A stretch of 46,172 bases of DNA from Bacteroidota bacterium (GTDB lineage: Bacteria; Bacteroidota; Ignavibacteria; Ignavibacteriales; Ignavibacteriaceae). The stretch spans positions 1 through 46,172 of the forward strand of contig JAMCWE010000258.1 of assembly GCA_023475265.1 (NCBI GenBank). Direction: 5' to 3'. The first letter of the stretch is position 1, and every line of letters starts with the position of its first letter. The notes beneath the pieces were generated by a model. It did no database searches. It was not told the origin of the DNA and saw only the letters and a list, made by a program, of their open reading frames with translations. Shown here one piece after another: positions 15,674-25,370 of the stretch. The translations under genes were made by a program, and so were the position numbers.

Positions 15674-16173
15674 TTTTATCTCCTTATGTTGATTTTCAAA
15701 TAATTTTTTAAGAAGCACTAATTTAATTCTTAAATAAAAAAATTATTTAAACCATTGAGGTATTTTTTCATTCTAACAGATGATAAAAAATTTATTTTCT
15801 GATTAAAACTTATACAAAATTTAAAATGAATATAAACTAAATTTCATGAAATTTAGTTTATATTCTACTTATAATTTAGATATTCTATACATTATTACTA
15901 AATAAGAAATTTTAACTTTAATAAAATTAGAAAAATAAAGATTGATTGTTATAATAGATGTCGCTAAATTCTACAAGTATTTATTTAATTATAGTACAAA
16001 AAAAGTATATTTATAAATTTATATAAGGAGGAATGTACAAGGGGAATCATATCTTTTTATTTTAATTAAACTTAAAAATAGTTACTAACATAATCATTTT
16101 AGTTGCTGTTTTAAGAGAAACAATTAACAAATTAAATAATTTTTTTTTAACAACACATATAGAGGGGATCATT
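15674..16173. other. Divergent 500-bp intergenic region upstream of gltA
   Basis: Very AT-rich DNA between the M28 gene and gltA. It contains the 38-bp palindrome at 15828-15865, an AAGGAGG at 16025-16031 that is only one base from ATG 16033 and would start a 10-codon peptide, and the real gltA ribosome binding site AGAGGGG just before 16174. Promoters for both genes must lie here, but no promoter motif can be called safely. Confidence 0.5.
15828..15865. promoter_or_regulatory. Perfect 38-bp palindrome in the M28/gltA divergent region
   Basis: The half-site GAATATAAACTAAATTTCA (15828-15846) is followed at once by its exact reverse complement up to 15865, with no loop and no mismatch. It has no T tract and lies between divergent promoters, so a dimeric regulator operator is more likely than a terminator. 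A recombination site or a cruciform element is the alternative. Confidence 0.6.
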
Positions 16174-17475
16174 ATGAGCAATGATCATATAACACTCACC
16201 GAAACTTCGAAACTGCTACTCCAAGATAAGGAGTATGAACTGCCTACCATTACCGGATCCGAAGGTGAAGTAGGAATCGATATTACACAATTAAGAAACA
16301 AAAGCGGTGCTATCACTTTTGATAGTGGTTATGGAAATACCGGCTCTTGCGAAAGTGCTGTAACCTTTATCGACGGTGAAAAAGGTATACTTCGTTACCG
16401 CGGTTACCCGATAGAAGAGCTTGCGCAAAAATCGAATTTTGTTGAAGTAAGTTATCTTTTAATTTTCGGTCATTTACCTAATAAAGTTGAATTGGAAAAA
16501 TTCCATTTCAATTTAACTCATCATAGTTTAATTCATGAGGATATGAAAAAATTCTTTGAAGGATTTCCTCCAACTGCTCATCCTATGGGAATTTTATCGG
16601 CTATGGTCAGTTCTTTATCTGCATTTTATCCCGAAGCCGGATATAACGCTGATATAGAATTGAATATCGTCAGGCTGCTTGCAAAACTTAAAACCATAGC
16701 GGCATTTTCCTATAAGAAATCAATTGGACAACCTTACATTTATCCGCGTAATGATTTAAACTATGCAGCAGATATGCTTCATATGATGTTTGCTGTTCCA
16801 TCCGAATCTTATGAAGTTCCGCAAGTCGTTGCTGAAGCTTTGGATCTGCTTCTTATTCTTCATGCCGACCATGAACAAAATTGCAGTACTTCAACCGTAA
16901 GAATGGTTGGAAGCAGCGAGGCTAATTTGTTCGCTTCAATTTCTGCCGGTATTTGCGCACTGTGGGGACCACTTCACGGCGGCGCTAATCAGCAGGTTAT
17001 TGAAATGCTTGAAAAAATTAGGAACGATGGAAGTGATTATAAGAAGTATATTGATTTAGCAAAAGATAAAGAATCTAAATTCAAGCTGATGGGATTTGGG
17101 CATAGAGTTTATAAGAATTTCGATCCTCGAGCTCAAATACTTAAAGCTTCTGCAGATAAAGTTCTTGATAATTTAGGAGTTCACGATCCACTATTAGATA
17201 TTGCAAAGAATCTTGAAGAAGTAGCTCTTAAAGATCCTTTCTTTATCGAAAGAAAATTATATCCAAATGTAGACTTTTACAGCGGAATAATTTATCGAGC
17301 AATGGGAATTCCTACTAATATGTTCACAGTAATGTTTGCACTTGGCCGCTTGCCTGGTTGGATTGCCCAGTGGAAAGAAATGAGAGAAACACCGGGAATA
17401 AGAATTTATCGCCCAAGACAAATTTATATTGGTGAAACTAAACGTCCTTATATTTCCATTGATAAAAGAAAATAA
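16174..17475 (+). CDS. gltA: Citrate synthase, type II
   Basis: A 433-residue hexameric-type citrate synthase that condenses oxaloacetate and acetyl-CoA at the entry of the TCA cycle. Signature segments are ILRYRGYPIEELA, ADHEQNCSTSTVR, GPLHGGANQQ with catalytic His near 268, GFGHRVYKNFDPRA with the second His, and the catalytic Asp in PNVDFYSG (about 367). The length and the N-terminal beta-rich extension fit the type II form. ATG is supported by AGAGGGG 7 nt upstream. A strong terminator follows at 17497, so it is monocistronic. The 38-bp palindrome upstream may be its operator. Confidence 0.97.
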   Translation: MSNDHITLTETSKLLLQDKEYELPTITGSEGEVGIDITQLRNKSGAITFDSGYGNTGSCESAVTFIDGEKGILRYRGYPIEELAQKSNFVEVSYLLIFGHLPNKVELEKFHFNLTHHSLIHEDMKKFFEGFPPTAHPMGILSAMVSSLSAFYPEAGYNADIELNIVRLLAKLKTIAAFSYKKSIGQPYIYPRNDLNYAADMLHMMFAVPSESYEVPQVVAEALDLLLILHADHEQNCSTSTVRMVGSSEANLFASISAGICALWGPLHGGANQQVIEMLEKIRNDGSDYKKYIDLAKDKESKFKLMGFGHRVYKNFDPRAQILKASADKVLDNLGVHDPLLDIAKNLEEVALKDPFFIERKLYPNVDFYSGIIYRAMGIPTNMFTVMFALGRLPGWIAQWKEMRETPGIRIYRPRQIYIGETKRPYISIDKRK

Positions 17476-17496
17476 TCTTTGGAAATAATTAATCTC

Positions 17497-17545
17497 AACG
17501 TGCAATTACTTGTCATTTAATCAAAAAGTAGTTGCACGTTTTTTA
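17497..17545 (+). terminator. Rho-independent terminator after gltA
   Basis: AACGTGCAATTACTT pairs with AAGTAGTTGCACGTT over 15 bp with one G-U pair, across a loop of about 14 nt, followed by a T run TTTTTTA. It ends the gltA message 14 bp before the cupin gene. Confidence 0.9.
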
Positions 17546-17558
17546 TTTATAATTTCTT

Positions 17559-18071
17559 ATGCATGAAAAATCAAAATATTATATCAACAACCTGGAACAT
17601 TTCTCCCTCGTCGAAGGCGGATATTTTAAAGAGAATTATCGTTCTAACGAATTTTTTCAGTCCGAATATCTCCCTGCAAGATTTACTACAAATAAAAATT
17701 TTTCAACATCAATTTATTTTTTATTAGATTGTGACCAGGTATCAGCCTTTCATCGATTAAAATCAGATGAAATATGGCACTACTATGACGGCAGCTCTGT
17801 AAAAATATTTGAAATTGAAGAAGATGGAAATCTGATGGAATTTTCTCTCGGTAAAAATTTAGACGAGGGAGAAATGTTCCAGGTTGTTATTAAAAGAAAT
17901 AGTTGGTTCGCTGCTGAAGTAACAGATAAAAATTCATATTGTTTAATCGGTTGTACAGTCTCTCCGGGATTTGATTATGGCGACTTTGAATTAGCAGATC
18001 GTACATCATTGATAAAACAATTCCCCCAGTATGAAGAAATAATCAAAAAGTTCACTAAATTTAAAAAGTAA
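17559..18071 (+). CDS. DUF985 cupin protein
   Basis: A 170-residue single-domain cupin of the DUF985 family. Visible signatures are LVEGGYFKENYRS near residue 18, TSIYFLLDCDQVSAFHRLKSDE with a His/Glu metal-binding pattern, IWHYYDGSSVKIF, and the second half SWFAAEV...GCTVSPGFDYGDFELADR, which is typical of the family end. The fold is an RmlC-like jelly roll; the substrate of this family is not established. ATG at 17559 lies close behind the gltA terminator, so it needs its own promoter or read-through. An inverted repeat TTTTATAATT/AATTATAAAA follows at 18073-18107. Confidence 0.85.
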   Translation: MHEKSKYYINNLEHFSLVEGGYFKENYRSNEFFQSEYLPARFTTNKNFSTSIYFLLDCDQVSAFHRLKSDEIWHYYDGSSVKIFEIEEDGNLMEFSLGKNLDEGEMFQVVIKRNSWFAAEVTDKNSYCLIGCTVSPGFDYGDFELADRTSLIKQFPQYEEIIKKFTKFKK

Positions 18072-18320
18072 ATTTTATAATTCTGCCTCCGTAGAATAAT
18101 TATAAAAATATGTTCTTTTTCAATGTTGAATTATAGTGATAAAAATTTACCTTATAACAAATTATCAATAGTTATAAATTAGATTTAAGGATTCGAACAA
18201 ATATAATTATTGATATTAATTATGAAATTGTATAATTTTTTCAACAAAAATTTTAGGAGGAAGAATATAGATAGTTTTTACAATAATTATTGTTTGTAAT
18301 ATTTCCATCAGGGAATCCAT
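18072..18320. other. sprA leader region with an orphan AGGAGG
   Basis: After the inverted repeat behind the cupin gene, the region is AT-rich. AGGAGG at 18255-18260 is a perfect Shine-Dalgarno with no ATG, GTG or usable TTG behind it; the frame that follows (ATA GAT AGT...) reaches a TAA at 18297-18299. The sprA frame is open from 18300 onwards. Confidence 0.45.
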
Positions 18321-21300
18321 ATTAGCCAGAAAATATTAAAATTAACTTGGGAGATTGCCCGCGTAATTGTATTTGCTGTAATTTTATTTTACGCTGCAAT
18401 AAATGTTGGTTTCCTTCCACCTGTTGATCCTCAAATCAATCAAAGTATTTGGGTTAATGCTTTTTTCAAATATTATCATCACTTAGATAATCTCCGTGAA
18501 AAAGCAATTTCCGATCATTTTAAAAACACAAATTTTAATTCTAACCCTAACGATAATTTTTCTTTTAACGCACCGGAAACAATTCAGCCAGATACCACAA
18601 AAGAGAATAAAAATCTGACAACACCGATTTCACTTGTAGCTGACACATTAAAGAAAGATTCTCTTTCTGCATTGAGAGATACCACAAAATTAGATTCAAT
18701 GTCCATTGATTCTACAGCGAGATTAAAATATTTTCGTTATGAACGCAAAGACGTACCATATGTTCAGCTAAAGCTTCAAAATGAATCTAGCTTTTATGCT
18801 CAACCTTCAGCCAATACAGTTACTAGAACAATTTCTGTAGATTCTACGGGAAAATTTGTTGAGATAAAAGAATTAGTCGGCGGTAAACAAACGAAAATAC
18901 TTCTTAGAATGCCGATTGATGAATATATAAAATTAAAGCTTGCGCTTAATGAAGAACAGCTTTGGGACCAGCTTGCAGGAGGGTACGAATTAAAGAGTTC
19001 GAAAAAGGAACTTGGTCAATTAATTAAAGATATTACAAATCTTGAAATTCCTTTACCAAGCGTTGGTGTCTTAAGTATTTTTGGTAAGCCGAAAATTAGT
19101 TTACGGATTGGCGGCGCAGTTGATATCCATGGCGCCTGGAGAAATGAAACAACCCAGGGAGTTACTGCTTCGCTGCTTGGCAATACTAGAAATGAACCTG
19201 ACTTTAAACAGCAAGTTCAAATAAATGTAAATGGCACAATCGGTGATAAATTAAATATCGCCGCAGATTGGAATACCGAGCGAACATTCGAATATCAAAA
19301 TCAGCTTCATATAAAATATACCGGTTATGAAGATGAAATAATTCAGAGTGTTGAAGCGGGCAACGTGTCGATGCAGGCATCTCCGCTCGTTGGCGGAAGC
19401 GAAGCTTTATTTGGTGTTAAAGCAGAACTTAAGCTTGGTCCTTTGTCTCTAACAACTTTAGCTAGCCAGAAAAAAGGTGAAGTAAAAGAAGTGGCTGTAA
19501 ATGGCGGCGCAACGTCTCAAACATTTTCAATTCGTGCTTACAATTATGCCACAAATAATTTCTTTATAGATACAGCATATGCAAGTCCCAGTCTACATAT
19601 ATTTTACGACTATTATGGAAATGCTGTTCCAACTACAAATACTTATTATAATGTAAACTATATTGAAGTATGGAAATCGGTTAATACCCAAACAATTGAC
19701 AAATCGAAAGAGCGGCAGGTTAATGCTTATTTAAATTTACCGCCAATGACCAAATCAACTGATCCGAATTTAACTTATTCGGGTAATTACAGCAGCGATA
19801 CAGTGAATCCTGTACCCGGACAAATTGAAACCGGAAGGTTTGTTCTGCTTCAACCGGATGTTGATTATACTGTGCATCCGCAAACTGGTTATATAACTTT
19901 CAATACTCAAATACAAGATCAAGATGCAATTGCAGTTGCTTATGTTCTACAGGGTTCGGCTGAAAATTTAAATTACGGCGAAACATTAGCCGCGGCAGGC
20001 TCTATTACAAGTTCTGATTCTACCAGACGATTAGTCCTAAAATTAATTAAACCTGCATATCTTAAACCGCAATTTACACAGGCATGGAAGCTTTTATTAA
20101 AAAATATTTATCCGGTTGGCGGGACAAATATAAAACAAGACGGATTTGATCTTCAAATAAAATATGAAACTCCCGGTGCCGATCCTGTTACAATTTATCC
20201 CAATGGTAGTCTTCAGGTACAACTTCTTAATGCCTTTGGGCTGGATAGGTATGATGCAAGCGGCAACGCAAATCCGGATGGAGTATTCGATTGGAAGCCT
20301 CAACTTACTGTTCTGCCGACTGCCGGGGAAATTATTTTCCCGACGCTGGAACCATTTGGTAAGAATCTGCCATCTGATTTACCTGACTCGTTGGCTTATC
20401 AATCTGTTTACGATACAACGCAGAATTATGCTCAGCAAGATAAATCTCATGATAAATGGGAAATTACAGGAAAATATTCTGGCGAGGCTACTTCGGTTTA
20501 TCAATTGGGATTTAACGTAGTTGAAAATTCAGTAAGAGTTACTTTAAATGGAAGACAGCTTGTTGCAAACACAGACTATACTGTTGATTATAATATTGGT
20601 CAGCTTACAATTTTGAATCGTGATGCTTTAGTTCCCGGTGCAGATTTAAAAATATCTTATGAGCAAAATGATTTATTTACGCTTGCATCAAAAACTCTTC
20701 TCGGAATGCGAGGCGTATTAAACATTTCTAATAAAACTAAATTGGGCTTTTCTTTACTAAATCTTAACCAGCAGACTTTGAGTGATAAAGTTAGAATTGG
20801 AGAAGAACCATTAAGCAATACTATAATGGGAGTTGATTTCAGCACAGGGAGTGATCTCCCATTTTTAACTAATGCACTTGATCATGTTATTTCAACTAAA
20901 CAAATGTCTAGCTTTTCTCTTGCCGGTGAGTTCGCGTATATTAAACCTAATCCAAATACAAAAATCAGCACTATTCCCGCTGACAATGGACAAAGCATTG
21001 CATACATAGACGATTTTGAAGGAGCGAAAAAATTAATTCCAATTGGTGTTTCTTACACTTCATGGAAAGATCTAAGTCCGCCTGATTCACTTTCCGCATT
21101 TGCTGACTCAAACTTTAGCCCAGGTGAATATTACAAAAATATTTTAAGCTATAAAGGCAAAGCTTGGTGGTATTCTATTACTCCTTCAAATGTTTTGGTT
21201 CCGGCTATTTGGGGTACAAGAAAAAAAGTTGCAACTCAGGATCAGCAAGTTCCTGTTATGGATTTTGTCTTTGATCCCGATACACCCGGTACTTATAACT

Positions 21301-24300
21301 GGAATCCCAAATTACAGGATCCTAAAAAAAATTGGGGCGGAATGATGAAGGTTCTTTCGGGAACTGCTAACGATCTTCAAGCACAAAATATTCAGTATAT
21401 AGAATTTTGGTTGAATGAACAGCAAGTTCCGGCTAATGGGAAAATTTATATTGATCTCGGAAGAATTAGTGAAGACGTTATTCCAAATAGAGTACTTGAT
21501 ACCGAAGATAAAAATGGTAATTCAGCGATTGATCAAGGAGAGGATACCGGTATTGACGGCTTGACCGATGCACAAGAAAAAGACGCTGTGAAAGCTAAAG
21601 GATATTATACTTGGACTAAAGCTGATCCAAGCGGTGACGACTTTTCTCTCGGCTCACTTACTTCGGATGACATTTGGAATTATTTTAATATAAACGGTAC
21701 GGAAGGAAATGCTATTAATTATGATCTTGGAAGAATTCCCGATACGGAAGATTTAAATTATAATGGTAACCTAGATCTTGTTAACAGCTATTTCAGATAT
21801 GAAGTTCCTCTTGACACAAATGAAATTAAAAAAAGAAATTTACTTGCTGGCGGCGGAGACCAATCTTTTGATCTTCAAAATAAATGGTACTTAATTAGAA
21901 TTCCACTTCAGGATACAGCACTGACAGTTGGCAATCCTACTCTTTCGGATGTTGAATATATAAGATTATTTACAACCGGTGTTGATTCAATTATGCATTT
22001 GCGTTTAGCTGAATTTAATTTGGTCGGAAATCAATGGCAGCAAGCATTGCCGTATGATACCGTCATGTCGGTTTCAGTAATAAATATTGAAGATAATCCA
22101 AATTATTCAATGCCTCCGGGAATCAGCCAGGAAAGAGATCATAGCCAGCCGCAGCAAGATGTTTATCTCAACGAACAATCAATGGATTTAATTCTTAAAG
22201 GATTGCAGCCTGGTGAAGACCGGGAGGCAGTAAAGTATTTATATAGACCGCTTGACGTTTTTAATTACAGCGCATTGAAATTCTTTATTCATGGGGATGA
22301 ATCTCCCGGAGCTTCAATTACTGATACAACCGGAGGACAGTATCCCGCTCAAGTTTATTTTAGATTTGGATCCGATACGAATAACTTTTATGAATACCGT
22401 CAACCTGTACAAAAAGGTTGGAACGATGTAAATGTTGTTTTTAGTAAACTTACCGCAATAAAACAGAGTTTGGATTCTGCCCAATCCAAATCATTGTATC
22501 AAGTTCAGGTCCCCGGTGAGCCTGGACATTTCTATGGCGTTAAAGGAAATCCAACTTTAACATCAATAAGATTTTTAACTGTTGGAATTGTGAATGTTTC
22601 AGATAATTCAAAGTTCCCCAAACCAGTTTCTGGAGAATTATGGGTTGATGAATTAAGAGTTGTGGGCGCGGATAATCATCCTGGTTGGGCGTATAGCGTA
22701 TCAACTTCTTTTAAGCTTGCTGATTTGATGAATATTAATTTTAATATGAGTCAAACTGATCCGTATTTTCATAGATTATCAGATCAATTCGGGTCGAGAG
22801 TTGATACAAAAAATTGGAGCTTAGCTGCCGATATGGATCTAATGAAACTAATTCCTATGAATTTACCCGGCAGCAGCTTAAGATTAAGTTATTCTCATAC
22901 GGAATCAATTGGAAAACCATTATATCTTCCAGGTACTGATATAAAAGTTGATGAAGCGGCTGCGCGTGCTAATCAAGATACGATTGCCGGGCATCTTACA
23001 GGCAATCAGCTAATTTCAAATTCCCAAACAGTTAATGTCTCTGATTCCTGGTCAGCTTCAAATATTGCATTAAGGATTCCCTCGTCTTCATGGATAGTGC
23101 AAAATACCATTAATGCTCTTACGCTCGGGTTTAATTTTAACAAAACATTTGGCCGCAATCCCACAACTCTATCAAGCAAAATGTGGGTTTGGAATGCAAA
23201 TTTGAATTATGGAATTAATTTTAGTCCGGAAGATTATTTCTATCCTGCTAATATTCCTATAATCGGTACATTGCTGGGCTTCTTTAAAGATTATCGAAAT
23301 TTAAAAATTTATTATGCCCCTCAGAATTTTGCATTTACTTTTTCTGCCCGTAGAAATCGGTCTATAACTGTAAATAGACAAACCGGTCTTACGCCGGTAC
23401 AGGCAATCCTCTCTCATGATTTTTCAACTTCCAGAGGTTTCAATTTCGGTTGGAAATTTACAGAAGGAGGTTTATTTAACTTGTCCACTAATTACAATGT
23501 TAGTGTAAATTCTTCTTTAGCTTACCTCGAAGCTAATAACAGCGGCAATCTCATACCCGAAAGAGAAATATGGAGAGAGATATTATCCGGCAACTTTTTT
23601 GGCAAGGATTTTCAATATCAGCAAAGCTTGGATTTTCGTACTAATCCAAAGCTCCCAAGCATTTGGGATATCGATAGATATTTTAGTCTTACTGCAAATT
23701 ATTCTGTTGGTTACCAATGGAATAATAATTTCAGCCAGAAAATTAACGGTTATGATGCAGGTAGAAGCGCTGGATTCAATAACAAATCTCAGGTAGGACT
23801 AAGACTTGCTCTTAAGTCGATTATGGATCCTCTGTTTGCGGAGACAACTGAAAATCCGGTTCAGCAAAATCAGAGGCAGCCTAATTTTGAAAATAACCGT
23901 GACCGAAACTTTAATCAAGCATTGGGGAAAAATAATCCGAATGAAAAAAATAATATTAAAGCGGAACCGGATACTTTGGCAAAACATGATTCTTTAGCAA
24001 CATCACTTGCTGCTAAAAAATCACCAATCACAAATGCATTACTTTTCCTCAAAGCATTTGCAAAAATTATTTTATTTGATTACGAATCTATCAGCATAAA
24101 CTTTTCTAACGATAACAACGTTTCAAAATCTGCTTTAAAAGGCAAAGGCACTGGATTCAATAATTTCTGGGGACTTACTTACAACCAAAATAATGGTCCA
24201 TCAAGATTGTTTATGCTTGGATTAAGTTCAGACGTTGGTTTAAGAACTCCGAATCTTGGAAGCTTAACCGATGTATTTGCTCAAAGAAATAACCTTGATA

Positions 24301-25283
24301 TGCAAACTTCCCGTCCTTTGTGGGAAGGTGCAAAAATTGATTTGTCCTGGAAGCTTGGATGGACTATAAATAAAAGTGCAACTTTTCAGTCAGACCAGTT
24401 TGGAAATATATCTTCAACTATTCCACCAACTGAAACCGGATCAATTACAAGATCATTTTTTACTTTACCTCCAGTTTTATTTTTAAGTGTATTTAAGAGT
24501 GGAATAAAACGAGTAAGCCAGCTTTATGATCCAAATTCATCTGATCGTTCCGGAAGCCTTTCACAAGCGTTTATCCAGGGTTTTGAGTCTTTGCCGTTTT
24601 TATCAAGATTTAGTTTCCTTAAAAATTTTGCAAATTATATTCCCCGCCCAAATTGGACAATTAGCTGGGATGGACTGGAAAAATATTATCCATTTAAATC
24701 TATTGCCGAAAGAGTTTCTCTCGATCATTCTTATTCATCTACTTATACCGAAGGATGGCAAATTAGTACTGACGGTACACGGATGGTTCAAACTCAAAGA
24801 ATAGATTACGGATTTCAGCCGCTGGTTGGTTTGAACATGACATTTGCAAAACTTTGGGATGGAAATTTAAGCGGAAGTATTAAATACTCCATTAGGGAAA
24901 GTTTTGATTTAGGATTAAGCACTCAAAACATTACTGAATCGTCTTCTAAAGATATTGGCCTTTCTGCTTCATATTCAAAAACCGGATTCGAAATTCCAAT
25001 TTTCGGCTTAGCGCTAAAAAATGATATCGAGTTTACTTTCTCTTATACGAACAGTCAATCTTCAATGATCACTTATGATATGAATAATTATGTCGATGGC
25101 GGAACACCGACAGATGGTACTAGTAGAATTACTATTGAACCCAGGGTTAAATATACAATAAGCTCTAAAGTTACTTTAGCTGTTTTTTATACTCGTTCAA
25201 CTGTTGAACCGGTTGGTGCTTCAAGAATTCCGCCGACAACCACAAATGAAGCCGGTTTGGATGTTCACATATCTATTCAATAA
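18321..25283 (+). CDS. sprA: SprA, type IX secretion outer-membrane translocon
   Basis: About 2320 residues. SprA forms the giant beta-barrel that passes type IX cargo through the outer membrane. Recognisable parts are the paired SprA N-terminal-type blocks, DNGQSIAYIDDFEGAKK with VSYTSWKDLSPP, repeated FRYEVPLD/WYLIRIPLQD strands, LWVDELRVVG, and a long beta-strand-rich C-terminal half. The first usable TTG (18672) would give a protein without an export signal. The same frame is open back to 18300 and encodes SQKILKLTWEIARVIVFAV and more of a membrane-type N-terminus, but holds no ATG, GTG or TTG. ATT at 18321, 6 nt after AGGGA, is the best start candidate. A sequence error near 18255-18300 is the alternative. 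porX follows at 87 bp. Confidence 0.9.
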   Translation: MSQKILKLTWEIARVIVFAVILFYAAINVGFLPPVDPQINQSIWVNAFFKYYHHLDNLREKAISDHFKNTNFNSNPNDNFSFNAPETIQPDTTKENKNLTTPISLVADTLKKDSLSALRDTTKLDSMSIDSTARLKYFRYERKDVPYVQLKLQNESSFYAQPSANTVTRTISVDSTGKFVEIKELVGGKQTKILLRMPIDEYIKLKLALNEEQLWDQLAGGYELKSSKKELGQLIKDITNLEIPLPSVGVLSIFGKPKISLRIGGAVDIHGAWRNETTQGVTASLLGNTRNEPDFKQQVQINVNGTIGDKLNIAADWNTERTFEYQNQLHIKYTGYEDEIIQSVEAGNVSMQASPLVGGSEALFGVKAELKLGPLSLTTLASQKKGEVKEVAVNGGATSQTFSIRAYNYATNNFFIDTAYASPSLHIFYDYYGNAVPTTNTYYNVNYIEVWKSVNTQTIDKSKERQVNAYLNLPPMTKSTDPNLTYSGNYSSDTVNPVPGQIETGRFVLLQPDVDYTVHPQTGYITFNTQIQDQDAIAVAYVLQGSAENLNYGETLAAAGSITSSDSTRRLVLKLIKPAYLKPQFTQAWKLLLKNIYPVGGTNIKQDGFDLQIKYETPGADPVTIYPNGSLQVQLLNAFGLDRYDASGNANPDGVFDWKPQLTVLPTAGEIIFPTLEPFGKNLPSDLPDSLAYQSVYDTTQNYAQQDKSHDKWEITGKYSGEATSVYQLGFNVVENSVRVTLNGRQLVANTDYTVDYNIGQLTILNRDALVPGADLKISYEQNDLFTLASKTLLGMRGVLNISNKTKLGFSLLNLNQQTLSDKVRIGEEPLSNTIMGVDFSTGSDLPFLTNALDHVISTKQMSSFSLAGEFAYIKPNPNTKISTIPADNGQSIAYIDDFEGAKKLIPIGVSYTSWKDLSPPDSLSAFADSNFSPGEYYKNILSYKGKAWWYSITPSNVLVPAIWGTRKKVATQDQQVPVMDFVFDPDTPGTYNWNPKLQDPKKNWGGMMKVLSGTANDLQAQNIQYIEFWLNEQQVPANGKIYIDLGRISEDVIPNRVLDTEDKNGNSAIDQGEDTGIDGLTDAQEKDAVKAKGYYTWTKADPSGDDFSLGSLTSDDIWNYFNINGTEGNAINYDLGRIPDTEDLNYNGNLDLVNSYFRYEVPLDTNEIKKRNLLAGGGDQSFDLQNKWYLIRIPLQDTALTVGNPTLSDVEYIRLFTTGVDSIMHLRLAEFNLVGNQWQQALPYDTVMSVSVINIEDNPNYSMPPGISQERDHSQPQQDVYLNEQSMDLILKGLQPGEDREAVKYLYRPLDVFNYSALKFFIHGDESPGASITDTTGGQYPAQVYFRFGSDTNNFYEYRQPVQKGWNDVNVVFSKLTAIKQSLDSAQSKSLYQVQVPGEPGHFYGVKGNPTLTSIRFLTVGIVNVSDNSKFPKPVSGELWVDELRVVGADNHPGWAYSVSTSFKLADLMNINFNMSQTDPYFHRLSDQFGSRVDTKNWSLAADMDLMKLIPMNLPGSSLRLSYSHTESIGKPLYLPGTDIKVDEAAARANQDTIAGHLTGNQLISNSQTVNVSDSWSASNIALRIPSSSWIVQNTINALTLGFNFNKTFGRNPTTLSSKMWVWNANLNYGINFSPEDYFYPANIPIIGTLLGFFKDYRNLKIYYAPQNFAFTFSARRNRSITVNRQTGLTPVQAILSHDFSTSRGFNFGWKFTEGGLFNLSTNYNVSVNSSLAYLEANNSGNLIPEREIWREILSGNFFGKDFQYQQSLDFRTNPKLPSIWDIDRYFSLTANYSVGYQWNNNFSQKINGYDAGRSAGFNNKSQVGLRLALKSIMDPLFAETTENPVQQNQRQPNFENNRDRNFNQALGKNNPNEKNNIKAEPDTLAKHDSLATSLAAKKSPITNALLFLKAFAKIILFDYESISINFSNDNNVSKSALKGKGTGFNNFWGLTYNQNNGPSRLFMLGLSSDVGLRTPNLGSLTDVFAQRNNLDMQTSRPLWEGAKIDLSWKLGWTINKSATFQSDQFGNISSTIPPTETGSITRSFFTLPPVLFLSVFKSGIKRVSQLYDPNSSDRSGSLSQAFIQGFESLPFLSRFSFLKNFANYIPRPNWTISWDGLEKYYPFKSIAERVSLDHSYSSTYTEGWQISTDGTRMVQTQRIDYGFQPLVGLNMTFAKLWDGNLSGSIKYSIRESFDLGLSTQNITESSSKDIGLSASYSKTGFEIPIFGLALKNDIEFTFSYTNSQSSMITYDMNNYVDGGTPTDGTSRITIEPRVKYTISSKVTLAVFYTRSTVEPVGASRIPPTTTNEAGLDVHISIQ

Positions 25284-25370
25284 TTATTCAATCTTTAATT
25301 TTCATCACAAATAATATTTTGATAATGAATCTGCCAATCGAACAATTTATATTTAAATATAGGATTTAGA

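Noticed and set aside
16021-16065. Leader peptide gene at ATG 16033 before gltA
   Set aside because: The Shine-Dalgarno is only one base from the ATG, too close for efficient initiation; kept only as an orphan site observation.
18672-25283. sprA starting at TTG 18672
   Set aside because: It would leave out the hydrophobic export segment that is open in the same frame upstream; the true start is more likely at 18321.
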